The position numbers were made by a program, and so were the translations under genes. From positions 1 to 64,000 of the forward strand of contig CAVFCI010000001.1 of assembly GCA_963620985.1 (NCBI GenBank): a stretch of 64,000 nt of DNA, read 5' to 3'. Of this stretch, positions 26,102 through 34,940 are shown piece by piece. The notes beneath the pieces were generated by a model. That model was not told the DNA's origin, made no database searches, and saw only the letters and a program-made list of their open reading frames with translations. The DNA is from F23-B02 sp963620985. Its GTDB lineage: Bacteria; Bacillota; Clostridia; Oscillospirales; Oscillospiraceae. How positions within the stretch are numbered: the first letter of the stretch is position 1; each line of letters begins with the position of its first letter.

Positions 26102-26971
26102 TCAGAATTCGTTTTTCCATTTTCCGATGACGACGCGCTCAAAGCCGAGAGTGTCGTTGCGGCTCTCGACCGAAACAAAGCCGGCCCGCAGGAGCATGAG
26201 CTTTACCTCGTCGGCCTGACCCTCGCCGACCTCGAACATCATAAGCCCGTTCGGGCGCAGGGTTATCGTCCAGTATTTTATTATCGCCCTGTAGAAATCA
26301 AGGCCGTCCTCACCGCCGTCGAGCGCCGTCATGGGCTCGTAATCGCGCACCGAGCAGTCGAGCTCGATAAGCTCGAACGAGGGGATATACGGCGGGTTTG
26401 AAACTATAACGTCAAAGCTTCCTATGCTCATCGGCGGCCATGTGGTCGCGTCCGCGTTCATGGGGATTATCCTTGACGTGAGCTTGTTGTCCTTTATATT
26501 CTTCCTGCACACCTCGAGCGCCGCGGGGCTTACATCCGCCGCGACAACGCGGGCAGCCGGAAGCTCGTTTGATATGGCGCAGGCGATGCAGCCGCTGCCG
26601 CAGCACAGATCGAGCACTCTGCCCTTCATGCCGAAGCCCTTTATCGCGTCTATCGCAGCGTCAACGAGTATCTCCGTATCCATGCGCGGTATGAGCACAT
26701 CGGGCGTAACGGTCATCGGAAGGCCGTAAAACTCCCATGAGCCGGAGATATATGCAAGCGGCTCGCCCTGAAGACGGCGGCGTATCATACCGGCAGCCTT
26801 TTCCTCGATCTCCGGCGAGGTGTACAGATACATATCTCGCATGAGCTGCTCCGTGGTTTTGCCGGCAGCCGCGGCAAGAAGTATTCTGGCCTCGAGGCTG
26901 AAGGCCTCGATGCCCTTGTCTCTCAGTGCATTTCTGACCGAGAAGTAGATATCATTATATGTTTTAGGCAT
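26102..26971 (-). CDS. prmC: Peptide chain release factor N5-glutamine methyltransferase
   Basis: Methylates the glutamine of the GGQ motif in release factors RF1 and RF2 with S-adenosylmethionine. An N-terminal helical domain (about 1-85) precedes the SAM fold, with VLDLCCGSGCIACAI (motif I) and the hallmark NPPY in VSNPPYIPSFE. The length is normal at 289 residues. It follows the DUF1385 gene by 16 bp, an association common in Bacillota, where both usually lie near prfA. Confidence 0.94.
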   Translation of the reverse strand: MPKTYNDIYFSVRNALRDKGIEAFSLEARILLAAAAGKTTEQLMRDMYLYTSPEIEEKAAGMIRRRLQGEPLAYISGSWEFYGLPMTVTPDVLIPRMDTEILVDAAIDAIKGFGMKGRVLDLCCGSGCIACAISNELPAARVVAADVSPAALEVCRKNIKDNKLTSRIIPMNADATTWPPMSIGSFDVIVSNPPYIPSFELIELDCSVRDYEPMTALDGGEDGLDFYRAIIKYWTITLRPNGLMMFEVGEGQADEVKLMLLRAGFVSVESRNDTLGFERVVIGKWKNEF

Positions 26972-26987
26972 TTCCCAATATCCTTAC

Positions 26988-27941
26988 TTACCAGGCATCG
27001 CTGCCCTTTTCTTCGGGGATCACGAGCTCAAGCGCACGGATGGCACATTCGATCATCTCGTCGTCCGGCTCGTTCGTTGTTATGCGCTGGAACTGCTTGC
27101 CCGGCCATGACAGTATGGCAGAGCACAGATTGTCGTGCCTGCCGACCCAGCGGTTGAGCTCATAGCTCAGGCCGACGATGAGCGGCAGCATGAGGAACTT
27201 CAGCCCCATGCGCAGCATCGTGTCGGAAACATGGATAAACGAGCCCGCGATTATACTTATTATAATAACGACGAAAATGAAGCTCGTTCCGCACCTCGGG
27301 TGCAGCCTCGGCTGGGGACGCACGTTCTCGACCGTCAGCGGCAGCCCCTTTTCGTAGCAGAAGATGGTCTTGTGCTCGGCACCGTGGTATGAAAACAGGC
27401 GCTTCATATCCTTCATTTTCGAGCACAGTATCAAATATACAAAGAAAATGATGAGCTTGAGTATGCCCTCAAGCAGCGTCCTCCAGTAAAAATCCGCCTT
27501 GACCGCGGGGAACAGGCCGACGATGAAGGTCGGCAGGAACAGGAACAGAAACAGCGAGAGCGCGATGCCGAGGACTACGGCAACGCCGATTATTATCTTC
27601 TGCGCGGTCTCGTCCGAAAAATGCTTTTCTATCCACAGGTCTATCTTGTCCGGCTCCTCCTGCATATCCTCAGGAAGCTGCTCTGCCGAATACGACAGAG
27701 CCTTCACGCCATTGACCATAGACGATATGAACGCGGCGACACCGCGAATGAGCGGCAGGCCGAGAACGGGAGCCTTTGCCTTCAAGGGCTTTACCTCCTC
27801 GACCTTCTCGACCATCTCTCCCGAGCCGCGGCACACTATCGCGCGCTTATCCGGCCCGAGCATCATTATGCCCTCGATAAGCGCCTGACCGCCGATGGAG
27901 GTCTTGAATTTTACCGAAGACTCAGCTTTTTTATCTGACAT
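26988..27941 (-). CDS. DUF1385 (YqhQ-like) membrane protein
   Basis: A 317-residue member of the DUF1385 family. The N-terminal signature GGQALIEGIMMLGPDKRAI is present. A long helical region with four to five hydrophobic segments includes the conserved SYHGAEHKTIFCYEKG and HPRCGTSF, whose His/Cys residues could bind metal. The function is not established in the family. It is commonly found beside prmC, as here, and sits just downstream of the two-component system. Confidence 0.9.
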   Translation of the reverse strand: MSDKKAESSVKFKTSIGGQALIEGIMMLGPDKRAIVCRGSGEMVEKVEEVKPLKAKAPVLGLPLIRGVAAFISSMVNGVKALSYSAEQLPEDMQEEPDKIDLWIEKHFSDETAQKIIIGVAVVLGIALSLFLFLFLPTFIVGLFPAVKADFYWRTLLEGILKLIIFFVYLILCSKMKDMKRLFSYHGAEHKTIFCYEKGLPLTVENVRPQPRLHPRCGTSFIFVVIIISIIAGSFIHVSDTMLRMGLKFLMLPLIVGLSYELNRWVGRHDNLCSAILSWPGKQFQRITTNEPDDEMIECAIRALELVIPEEKGSDAW

Positions 27942-27950
27942 TTATATACC

Positions 27951-28946
27951 TCAATTTTCCGATAAGGGTAAGCTTATTGCGGCGATGCAGCCGCCGCCCT
28001 GAGCGTTTGCTATATCCAGCCTTCCGCCGTGACGGGTGACTATCTCGTCACACACGGCGAGACCTATGCCGCTGCCGCGGTTTTTGCTGCTGCCCTTGTA
28101 GAATCTGTTTTTGACAAAGGGAAGCTCGGCGGCAGGGATGCCTCTGCCGTAGTCGCGTATGCGGATAACGACGTGCTCATTTTCGAGTGCAAGCGTTATG
28201 TCAACCTTTCCGCCGTCGCCGCCGTGCTTCGCGGCGTTGTCCAGAAGGTTGAGAAACACCTGCTTTAAGCGCTCTGGATCGCCGGATATGAGCGGAATGT
28301 CGTACTCGGGCGGCGTGTAATCGACCTCAATGCCGGCCTCGCTCATGAGCTTGCCGTAGGTAAACAGCGAATCCTCGAGCTCGGCGGCGATATCCACAAG
28401 CTCCATGCGCAGGTTGAACCTGCCGTCCTGTATGCGCGTAAACTCCAGAAGATCGGCCACCATGCCGGTGAGCCTTTCGGCCTCCTTGGAGATTATCTTT
28501 ACACCGCGCAGAGAATCGTCCTTTATTGCGGGGTCGTATTGCAGCGTTTCGCTCCAGCCGAGGATGGCCGTGAGCGGCGTACGCAGCTCGTGCGATATCT
28601 GCGATATGAACTCCGCCGTAGCCTTATCCGAGCGGGCTATTTTTTCGGACATGATATTTATATCATCCGTGAGCCTGCCGATCTCGTTATCGCCGACCGA
28701 GGGCACCTGAGCGCCGTAGCTTCCGTCGGCGATGTGCCTTGCCGATTCGCTCAGATCCTCGATGGGCTTTGAAATGTAGTGATCGAACCATATATTCACA
28801 AGAATGATGTACGCCGCTATCATAACGGCGATGACAATTGCCGGAATGATGAGCTTGTTCGCGGCAAAGGCGATAAGACATGCGATAAGAATGACAGCAG
28901 CAACGCTCGACGCGAAAAGCTGCCATTTAAGATCTTTAAAAAACAT
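27951..28946 (-). CDS. Membrane sensor histidine kinase
   Basis: A 331-residue kinase with two N-terminal membrane helices (about 7-55) separated by almost no external loop, a HAMP domain (about 60-110), HisKA with the phospho-acceptor H in SQISHELRTPLTAILGW (about 142), and HATPase_c with N box NLLDNAAKHG, G1 DYGRGIP and G2 GSGIGLAV. The lack of a sensor domain suggests it senses the membrane or a partner protein. Its response regulator is encoded 27 bp upstream. Confidence 0.95.
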   Translation of the reverse strand: MFFKDLKWQLFASSVAAVILIACLIAFAANKLIIPAIVIAVMIAAYIILVNIWFDHYISKPIEDLSESARHIADGSYGAQVPSVGDNEIGRLTDDINIMSEKIARSDKATAEFISQISHELRTPLTAILGWSETLQYDPAIKDDSLRGVKIISKEAERLTGMVADLLEFTRIQDGRFNLRMELVDIAAELEDSLFTYGKLMSEAGIEVDYTPPEYDIPLISGDPERLKQVFLNLLDNAAKHGGDGGKVDITLALENEHVVIRIRDYGRGIPAAELPFVKNRFYKGSSKNRGSGIGLAVCDEIVTRHGGRLDIANAQGGGCIAAISLPLSEN

Positions 28947-28973
28947 TAGACACTTCCCGGGAAATAATAAGCA

Positions 28974-29663
28974 TTAGTAGCCCCACTTATAGCCGAAGCC
29001 CCAGACCGTCGTGAGAAATTCGGGCTCGGTGGGGTCGGCCTCGATCTTCAGGCGCAGGCGGCGGATATTGACATCAACCGTTTTGAGCTCGCCGGAAAAA
29101 TCATCGCCCCAAACGGCCTTGAGTATATCCTCACGCGACATTGCCTTGCCGGGGTTTTCCATAAACAGCTTCATAAGCAGGTATTCTATCTGCGTAAGCT
29201 TCAGGCGCTTGCAGTCCTTTTCAAGGGTGCGGTTGCGGGTGTTGAGCAGGAACGGACCGCTCGATATCTCATAGCTGGGCTTGTCGCCCGCGTCGTTTCC
29301 GAGGCGGCGCACGAGCGCGTCAACACGCGCGGTGAGCTCGGCGGGGGAGAAGGGCTTTGTAACATAATCGTCAGCACCGGTCATGAGACCCGTGACCTTG
29401 TCTATCTCCTGACTTTTTGCCGTCAGCATGATTATGCCGATCTTCGAGCCGGAGGCGCGTATGCGGCGGCAGACCTCAAAGCCGTCGATATCCGGAAGCA
29501 TAACGTCCAGAAGAGCAAGGCTTATATCGGGATTTTTTTCGAGCAGAGCCAGAGCGGTCATTCCGTTTTCGGCCTCAATGGGCTCATATCCGTTGCGGCG
29601 GAGGTTGATGACCACAAAACTGCGGATATTCGGTTCGTCTTCAAGTACGAGTATCTTTTTCAT
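28974..29663 (-). CDS. OmpR-family response regulator
   Basis: A 229-residue DNA-binding regulator. The receiver domain (about 1-120) has the acidic pair EDE at 8-10, phospho-acceptor Asp in ALLDVMLPDIDGF and Lys in VTKPFSP. The C-terminal winged helix ends with KTVDVNIRRLRLKIE and TVWGFGYKWGY. It is probably the first gene of the long minus-strand operon to pgsA; the AT-rich 170 bp upstream must hold the promoter, but I could not fix -35/-10 boxes. The targets are unknown. Confidence 0.95.
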   Translation of the reverse strand: MKKILVLEDEPNIRSFVVINLRRNGYEPIEAENGMTALALLEKNPDISLALLDVMLPDIDGFEVCRRIRASGSKIGIIMLTAKSQEIDKVTGLMTGADDYVTKPFSPAELTARVDALVRRLGNDAGDKPSYEISSGPFLLNTRNRTLEKDCKRLKLTQIEYLLMKLFMENPGKAMSREDILKAVWGDDFSGELKTVDVNIRRLRLKIEADPTEPEFLTTVWGFGYKWGY

Positions 29664-29792
29664 GGTTTGGCCTCTTTCTTATAATTTTACATTGAAATAT
29701 TGTAACATATAATTTTCAATTATGGTAGAGGTAAAAACAAAAAAATTGTAATCCAAGAACAAAAAATTACACAAATATTATAAATGCGACTC

Positions 29793-29821
29793 TTGAATAA
29801 TGCTCTTTTATAGGTTATAAT
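29793..29821 (+). promoter_or_regulatory. Promoter of tRNA-Leu
   Basis: TTGAAT (29793-29798), 17 bp, then TATAAT (29816-29821), 16 bp before the tRNA. The region 29664-29792 is AT-rich and shows nothing else I can name. Confidence 0.85.
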
Positions 29822-29837
29822 GCTCTTGTTTCTATCC

Positions 29838-29923
29838 GCCGGTGTGATGGAATGGTAGACGTAGCGGATTCAAAATCCGCCGGGGGCGACTCCGTGTGGG
29901 TTCGAGTCCCACCACCGGCACCA
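29838..29923 (+). tRNA. tRNA-Leu (anticodon CAA)
   Basis: An 86-nt class II tRNA with encoded CCA. Acceptor stem GCCGGTG pairs with CACCGGC. The anticodon arm GCGGA-TTCAAAA-TCCGC gives anticodon CAA (29871-29873), reading UUG. A long variable arm follows, and the T arm has GTTCGAGTC. It is followed by its own terminator. Confidence 0.97.
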
Positions 29924-29926
29924 GAA

Positions 29927-29964
29927 GATCCGAGAGTCTCCCGCGGGGAGCTCTCGGATTTTTT
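29927..29964 (+). terminator. Terminator of tRNA-Leu
   Basis: A 9-bp stem ATCCGAGAG (29928-29936) with CTCTCGGAT (29951-29959) is followed by a T-run. It overlaps the leader of larB, so larB may be reached by read-through or by a promoter I did not find. Confidence 0.88.
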
Positions 29965-29985
29965 GCCTTTAAAAAGGAGAGAAAA

Positions 29986-30738
29986 ATGGACAAGCATGAA
30001 CTTACGGAGCTGTTAAACCGCGTAGCGGACGGGAGCCTGAGCCCCGACGATGCTGCGCTCAAGCTCAAAATGCAGCCGTTTCAGGAGATAGACGGCTATG
30101 CAAGGGTAGATCACCACAGGGGCATCCGTCAGGGCGTGCCGGAGGTCATATACGGCGAGGGCAAGGCAAGGGAGCATATACTCGGCATAGCAAAGGCTAT
30201 GCTGAAAAACGGTCAGCAGACCGTGCTCATAACGCGCCTGAACGAGGAGGCGGCGGAGTATATAAAGGCGCAGCTGCCGCTTGAATACAACAGCATGGCG
30301 CGTATCGGCATCATCGGACCAATGCCCGAGCCCGGCGGCAAGGGGCGCATCGTCGTTGCGACCGGCGGCACGAGCGATATCCCCGTGGCTGAGGAAGCCG
30401 CCATGACAGCCGAGGCTCTCGGCAACGACGTTCTGCGCCTGTACGACGTGGGCGTTTCGGGCATACACAGGCTTCTTTCAAACATGGACAGCGTCATGAC
30501 CGCACGGGTCATAATCGCTGTTGCCGGTATGGAGGGCGCACTGCCGTCGGTCATCGGCGGCCTTGCCGACTGCCCGGTGATAGCCGTACCCACGAGCGTG
30601 GGCTACGGCGCATCCTTCGGCGGCGTTGCGGCGCTTTTGAGCATGCTCAACTCCTGCGCGAGCGGCATGTCGGTAGTGAATATAGACAACGGCTTCGGTG
30701 CGGGCTACCTTGCCAGCATGATAAACCACCTTGACTGA
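29986..30738 (+). CDS. larB: Nickel-pincer cofactor biosynthesis protein LarB
   Basis: Carboxylates and hydrolyses nicotinic acid adenine dinucleotide at the start of nickel-pincer nucleotide synthesis. At 250 residues it has the PurE-like C-terminal domain with VVATGGTSDIPVAEEA, GVSGIHRLL and VPTSVGYGASFGG. The start at 29986 has an AAGGAG site, and the open frame upstream runs into the tRNA and is not coding. It is the first gene of larB-larE-larC. Confidence 0.95.
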   Translation: MDKHELTELLNRVADGSLSPDDAALKLKMQPFQEIDGYARVDHHRGIRQGVPEVIYGEGKAREHILGIAKAMLKNGQQTVLITRLNEEAAEYIKAQLPLEYNSMARIGIIGPMPEPGGKGRIVVATGGTSDIPVAEEAAMTAEALGNDVLRLYDVGVSGIHRLLSNMDSVMTARVIIAVAGMEGALPSVIGGLADCPVIAVPTSVGYGASFGGVAALLSMLNSCASGMSVVNIDNGFGAGYLASMINHLD

Positions 30739-30739
30739 T

Positions 30740-31495
30740 ATGGAGCTTAAAGATTTTTTTGCCGAACACAATAAAATAGCGCTGGCCTTCTCCGGCGGGG
30801 CGGACTCGGCGTACCTGCTGTACGCTGCCATATCGAGCGGCGCGGATGTGCAGCCGTACTATGTCAGCTCGCAGCTTCAGCCGGAGTTTGAGCGCAATGA
30901 CGCGAGAAGGCTCGCGGTAGAGCTGGGAGCTGAACTGCGTGAGATAAGCCTTGACCTACTGCAAGCTGACGAGGTGACGGCAAATCCCGCAGACCGCTGC
31001 TATTACTGCAAAAAGCGCATCATGGGAGCTGTACGCGAAGCTGCCCGCGCCGACGGCTACGATACGGTAGCAGACGGCACAAACGCCGACGACGACGGAG
31101 GCGACCGGCCGGGTATGCGGGTGCTCACGGAGGAGGGCATACTCTCACCGCTGAGGCTCTGCGGCATCACAAAGGCCGAGCTGCGCAGGCTCTCGCACGA
31201 GGCGGGTCTGTTTACATGGAATAAGCCTGCCTATGCATGCCTTGCAACGCGCATCCCGACGGGCGAGAGGATAACTGCGGAAAAGCTCAACGCTGTCGAA
31301 AAGAGCGAGAGCCGCCTGTTCTCGCTCGGCTTCACCGACTTCCGCGTGCGCATGCGCGGCAGCGGAGCGCTGCTGCAATTTACGGCGCGGCAGCATGAAA
31401 AGGCCGAAAACGAATTTGACGCGATAAAGGCGGAGCTTTCAAAATATTTTGACACCGTAAGGCTCGATCCGCAGCCAAGGGAGGAGAGCAAATGA
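30740..31495 (+). CDS. larE: ATP-dependent sulfur transferase LarE
   Basis: Adenylates the LarB product and inserts sulfur into the nickel-pincer precursor. The PP-loop SGGADSAYLL (about 18-27) binds ATP. Three cysteines stand out: C87 and C90 (RCYYCK) and C167 (KPAYACLATRIPTG). C167 matches the sacrificial cysteine of Lactobacillus LarE, and a three-cysteine set is known in LarE forms that carry a 4Fe-4S cluster. I take the ATG at 30740, one base past the larB stop; a TTG at 30731 in frame is the alternative. It overlaps larC by 4 bp. Confidence 0.94.
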   Translation: MELKDFFAEHNKIALAFSGGADSAYLLYAAISSGADVQPYYVSSQLQPEFERNDARRLAVELGAELREISLDLLQADEVTANPADRCYYCKKRIMGAVREAARADGYDTVADGTNADDDGGDRPGMRVLTEEGILSPLRLCGITKAELRRLSHEAGLFTWNKPAYACLATRIPTGERITAEKLNAVEKSESRLFSLGFTDFRVRMRGSGALLQFTARQHEKAENEFDAIKAELSKYFDTVRLDPQPREESK

Positions 31496-32658
31496 AAACG
31501 CTGTACATCGACTGCGCAATGGGCTGCGCCGGTGATATGCTCACCGCCGCGCTTCTGGAGCTGCACCCGAATAAAAATGACTTTATCGACCGCATGAACG
31601 CGGCGCTTGACGGCAGGGCGCAGCTCTACGTCAAGCCGGACTTGAAATGCGGCATAAGCGGCACTCATGTCACTGTTGTCATAAACGGCAGCGTGGAGGG
31701 AGAGCCGGAGCAGCACCGCGAGCCGCAGCACACGAGCGTTTCGGAGATAATGGAGTTTATAGATACCGTCCCGCTTTGCAGCGAGGTGAAGGCAGACGCA
31801 AAAACGGTGTATTCTCTCATAGCCGATGCCGAGAGCAGGGTGCACGGCTGCCCCGTCGGGAATGTGCATTTTCACGAGCTCGGCTCGCTCGACGCGCTGG
31901 CGGATGTTCTGAGCGTGTGCGAGCTGATGCATGAGCTCGCGCCCGAGAGGGTGCTTGCCTCGCCGGTGAATGTCGGCTCGGGCTTTATAAAGTGCGCTCA
32001 CGGTGTGCTGCCCGTTCCCGCGCCCGCAACAGAGCTCATACTGCGCGGCGTTCCGATATATTCGGGGCAGATAAAGTCCGAGCTGTGTACGCCCACGGGC
32101 GCTGCACTGCTGCGGCACTTTGCCGAGGACTTTGTCCCGCTGCCGCCGCTCAGGGTCGAGCATGCCGGCTGCGGTACGGGCAGCAAGAGCTTTGAGGCGG
32201 CAAACGTCGTGCGCGTTCTGCTCGGCGAGACGGAGAATGAAAGTGAGCAGATAACGGAGCTTGCCTGCAATCTTGACGACATGACGCCCGAGGAGCTTGC
32301 CTTTGCGATGGACGAGCTGTTCAGACTCGGTGCACTGGATGTGTATTTCACCGATATAGGCATGAAAAAAAGCAGGCCCGGCGTGATGCTCAGCTGCATA
32401 TGCCGCGAGGAAAAGCGCGATGAGCTGCTCAGATGCATCTTTAAGCACACAGCGACCCTCGGCGTGCGCGAATATACATGCCGGCGCTATAGCCTTGCGC
32501 GCAGCGTTGACACGGTGCAGACGCGCTACGGCTCCGTGCGCGTAAAAACCGCCTCCGGCTTCGGCGTAAAGCGTTCAAAGGCCGAGTACGATGATCTGGA
32601 AAGGCTTGCGAGGGAAAACGATACGACACTGGCCGAGATAAGGAAGGAATTAATGTGA
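31492..32658 (+). CDS. larC: Nickel insertase LarC, single-frame
   Basis: A CTP-dependent nickel-inserting cyclometallase completing the nickel-pincer nucleotide. A 388-residue protein carrying both the LarC1 (about 1-250) and LarC2 (about 255-385) parts in one frame, unlike Lactobacillus plantarum, where a ribosomal frameshift joins them. Conserved parts include YIDCAMGCAGDM, FHELGSLDALADV and ELACNLDDMTPEELA. The start overlaps the larE stop by 4 bp. larA, the lactate racemase, is not in the window, so the cofactor must serve an enzyme elsewhere. Confidence 0.95.
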   Translation: MKTLYIDCAMGCAGDMLTAALLELHPNKNDFIDRMNAALDGRAQLYVKPDLKCGISGTHVTVVINGSVEGEPEQHREPQHTSVSEIMEFIDTVPLCSEVKADAKTVYSLIADAESRVHGCPVGNVHFHELGSLDALADVLSVCELMHELAPERVLASPVNVGSGFIKCAHGVLPVPAPATELILRGVPIYSGQIKSELCTPTGAALLRHFAEDFVPLPPLRVEHAGCGTGSKSFEAANVVRVLLGETENESEQITELACNLDDMTPEELAFAMDELFRLGALDVYFTDIGMKKSRPGVMLSCICREEKRDELLRCIFKHTATLGVREYTCRRYSLARSVDTVQTRYGSVRVKTASGFGVKRSKAEYDDLERLARENDTTLAEIRKELM

Positions 32659-32700
32659 GCTCTATCGTGTGCGCCGATTCATGTTTTTACAAAATGGTAA

Positions 32701-32729
32701 TTGCATTTCTCTGCCGGCAAAGCTATAAT
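32701..32729 (+). promoter_or_regulatory. Promoter of the TIR-LRR gene
   Basis: TTGCAT (32701-32706), 17 bp, then TATAAT (32724-32729), 24 bp before the start codon. The leader is therefore very short and the gene independent of larBEC. Confidence 0.8.
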
Positions 32730-32752
32730 TACTCTGTCAAAAGGAGAGAACA

Positions 32753-34312
32753 ATGAACGATTTTGAGTATTTCAAGCCCTACGAGGGCGATAAGCCATAC
32801 ATATTTATAAGCTACGCTCACGCAGACGATGATATCGTCCTGCCCATCGTCAGCGATATGCACAGGCGCGGCTATAACATCTGGTACGACGAGGGGATAG
32901 AGGTCGGCAGCGAGTGGCAGGAGTGCATAGCCTCGCACCTTGCCGATGCGCACCTTGTCGTTGCGTTCATATCCAACGCATACATGCGCTCGGATAACTG
33001 CCGCCGCGAGATGCACTATGCGCAGTCGAAAAAAATAAAGACCATAAACATTTTCGTCGAGGATACGGCGCTCACGCCGGGCATGGAGCTTCAGATAGGC
33101 AACATCTATGCGCTGATGAAATACACATATCCAAACGACGAGTATTTTTACGATAAGCTGTACAGCGCACCGCTTTTAAACAGCGAAAATTTTGCCGATT
33201 CAGCTCCGCGTCCGACGACCGAGACGCAGAAGGCAGCGCCCGTGCCGCCTCCTAAAAAGAAGGAGAAAAAGGAAAAGAAAAAACGCGGCAAGGCCAAAAA
33301 AATAATCGGCTGGTCTGCCGCAGTCGTCGTGTTCGGCCTCGTGCTGGCCGCGCTCATCGTCGGATATTTCACCGGCTACCTCGAAAAGCTGCTCACGCCG
33401 ACGACGCAGATAGAAACGCTTGCCGACGATACGGTGTGCGAGTTTAAAAACAGCATTTTTGAAAGCGCCGCGCGCGAGTACACGGGCAAGACCGACGGCG
33501 ATATCACCGTCGGCGAGCTGAAGGGACTTACCGCGCTGTACATCGTCGGCGATGAGTACAGCCTCAGCGAGCCGGTCTCCGGCATCGGACAGGTCAGCCA
33601 GAGCGACAAAGCTGCGTCATATACCGACTGGCAGGGCAGCGAGAAGACCGTCAGCCGCGGCAGCGTCAGCGAGCTTTCGGACATTGCCTACTTCACTGGA
33701 CTCAAGACACTGTGGCTTCAGTATCAGAGCCTCGGCAGCCTCGACACTATGCCGGCCTGCTCGATAACGAGCCTGAGCCTCGACGGCAGCAGGGTGACCG
33801 ACCTGACCGGCATCGGCAATCTGCCGAAGCTGAGAACGATAAGCGCAGACTATGCTCCGCTCAGCTCGCTCGGCGACCTCAAAAAGTGCCATGAGCTCAC
33901 CCACGCTTCGTTTATCGGAGCGAGCGTCACCGATCTTTCGGCCTTCAAACCGCTTACGAAGATACAGTCCGTCGCGTTTTCAAACTGCTCGCTGAGCGAT
34001 ATCTCGCAGGTGCTGGATATGAGCTCGCTGCGCAGCGTAAAGCTCTATGACTGCAACCTCAGCGGCAGCTTCTTCAGCTCCTTTGACCGCGAGCGCGCGA
34101 TAACGGAGCTTGAGCTCGTAAGCTGCACGGTGGATTCGACGAGCGGCCTTTCGGACTTCACGGGTCTGACCATGCTGCGCCTTACGGGAACACGCGGCGT
34201 TTCCGACTGGTCGGAGCTCGACTCACTCACGGCCCTCAAGACCGTGTACATTGACGAGGGCCTTGCCGGCAGCTTCACCGGCGAGCACGGCTTTGAAGTT
34301 ATAACAGAGTAA
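32753..34312 (+). CDS. TIR domain - transmembrane - LRR-like receptor protein
   Basis: A 519-residue protein. Residues 14-130 form a TIR domain (PYIFISYAHADDD, YNIWYDEGIEVGSEW) with DNCRREMHYA; Glu86 sits where the catalytic glutamate of NAD-cleaving TIRs lies. Next come a Pro/Lys-rich linker (155-183; KKKEKKEKKKRGK), one membrane helix (about 184-206) and an outer part (about 270-510) of irregular leucine-rich-like repeats with recurring LxxLxLxxSxVxDLTGI patterns. With no signal peptide and positive charges before the helix, TIR should be inside and LRR outside. Start ATG has an AAGGAG site. It stands alone with its own promoter and hairpin terminator. Signalling or defence is inferred, not shown. 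Confidence 0.88.
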   Translation: MNDFEYFKPYEGDKPYIFISYAHADDDIVLPIVSDMHRRGYNIWYDEGIEVGSEWQECIASHLADAHLVVAFISNAYMRSDNCRREMHYAQSKKIKTINIFVEDTALTPGMELQIGNIYALMKYTYPNDEYFYDKLYSAPLLNSENFADSAPRPTTETQKAAPVPPPKKKEKKEKKKRGKAKKIIGWSAAVVVFGLVLAALIVGYFTGYLEKLLTPTTQIETLADDTVCEFKNSIFESAAREYTGKTDGDITVGELKGLTALYIVGDEYSLSEPVSGIGQVSQSDKAASYTDWQGSEKTVSRGSVSELSDIAYFTGLKTLWLQYQSLGSLDTMPACSITSLSLDGSRVTDLTGIGNLPKLRTISADYAPLSSLGDLKKCHELTHASFIGASVTDLSAFKPLTKIQSVAFSNCSLSDISQVLDMSSLRSVKLYDCNLSGSFFSSFDRERAITELELVSCTVDSTSGLSDFTGLTMLRLTGTRGVSDWSELDSLTALKTVYIDEGLAGSFTGEHGFEVITE

Positions 34313-34316
34313 AGAC

Positions 34317-34344
34317 TACCCCGAGTGCTTCGGCACTCGGGGTA
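34317..34344. terminator. Bidirectional hairpin between convergent genes
   Basis: A perfect 12-bp stem (TACCCCGAGTGC with GCACTCGGGGTA, 34317-34328 and 34333-34344) lies between the stops of the TIR-LRR gene and the DUF1836 gene. No T-run follows on the plus strand. Confidence 0.7.
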
Positions 34345-34349
34345 ATGAT

Positions 34350-34940
34350 CTATTCGGGTTTTTCATCCTCGGCTGCGGGCTTCGGCTCGATGGCCAGCGC
34401 GACGATCTTTTCCGTCAGCAGCTTGTAAAGATGCGAGTATATCGCCGACTCCACGACAAGATGCTTGACCGCTGCATCGTCCTTCCGGACAGGGTCGAAC
34501 ACATCGACGGCCAGCTGCCGCACCTGTTCGGTGCACAGGCGGCACAGACTGCGGTGGCGCATCACGAAGTCGTCGTATATCTCCCTGACCTCCTCCTCGG
34601 ATATGTTCATCGGGATGATCCTGCTCACGACAGATATGCTCAGGCTCTGCTTGAGCGTGCATATCATGATAAGATATGCAAGATGTATCCTCGTGTATTT
34701 TTTCTTAACGGGAGCGGGCATGATCTTCATGCGCACATAGTTGTTTATCGTGCTCGGCGTTATGATAGGATCGCTGCCCTGCGTGTGCGGGAACAGGTCG
34801 AGAAAGCGCGATACAAGCGATATGACCTGATCCATGTACAGCTCGAAATCGGGGAGCTCATCCCATGACGGGAGCGAAAATCGGGAGATGTATTTATCCC
34901 ACCGGCGCAGCTTTGCCGCGACAAGCCTGCTGTTGTATAT
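34350..34940 (-). CDS. DUF1836 protein with a likely AUA start
   Basis: A 196-residue DUF1836 protein, predicted to be a MerR-like helix-turn-helix regulator. Family features: SLPSWDELPDFELYMDQV, then ITPSTINNYVRMKIMPAPVKKKY and a helical C-terminal half. An ATG start (34835) would cut off the conserved LPxWDELP segment, which is in frame upstream as far as a TGA. Between that TGA and the conserved part there is no ATG, GTG or TTG; an ATA at 34938-34940 lies 8 bases after AGGGGAGG (34949-34956), so AUA initiation fits best. A sequencing error or frameshift is the alternative. Confidence 0.78.
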   Translation of the reverse strand: MYNSRLVAAKLRRWDKYISRFSLPSWDELPDFELYMDQVISLVSRFLDLFPHTQGSDPIITPSTINNYVRMKIMPAPVKKKYTRIHLAYLIMICTLKQSLSISVVSRIIPMNISEEEVREIYDDFVMRHRSLCRLCTEQVRQLAVDVFDPVRKDDAAVKHLVVESAIYSHLYKLLTEKIVALAIEPKPAAEDEKPE

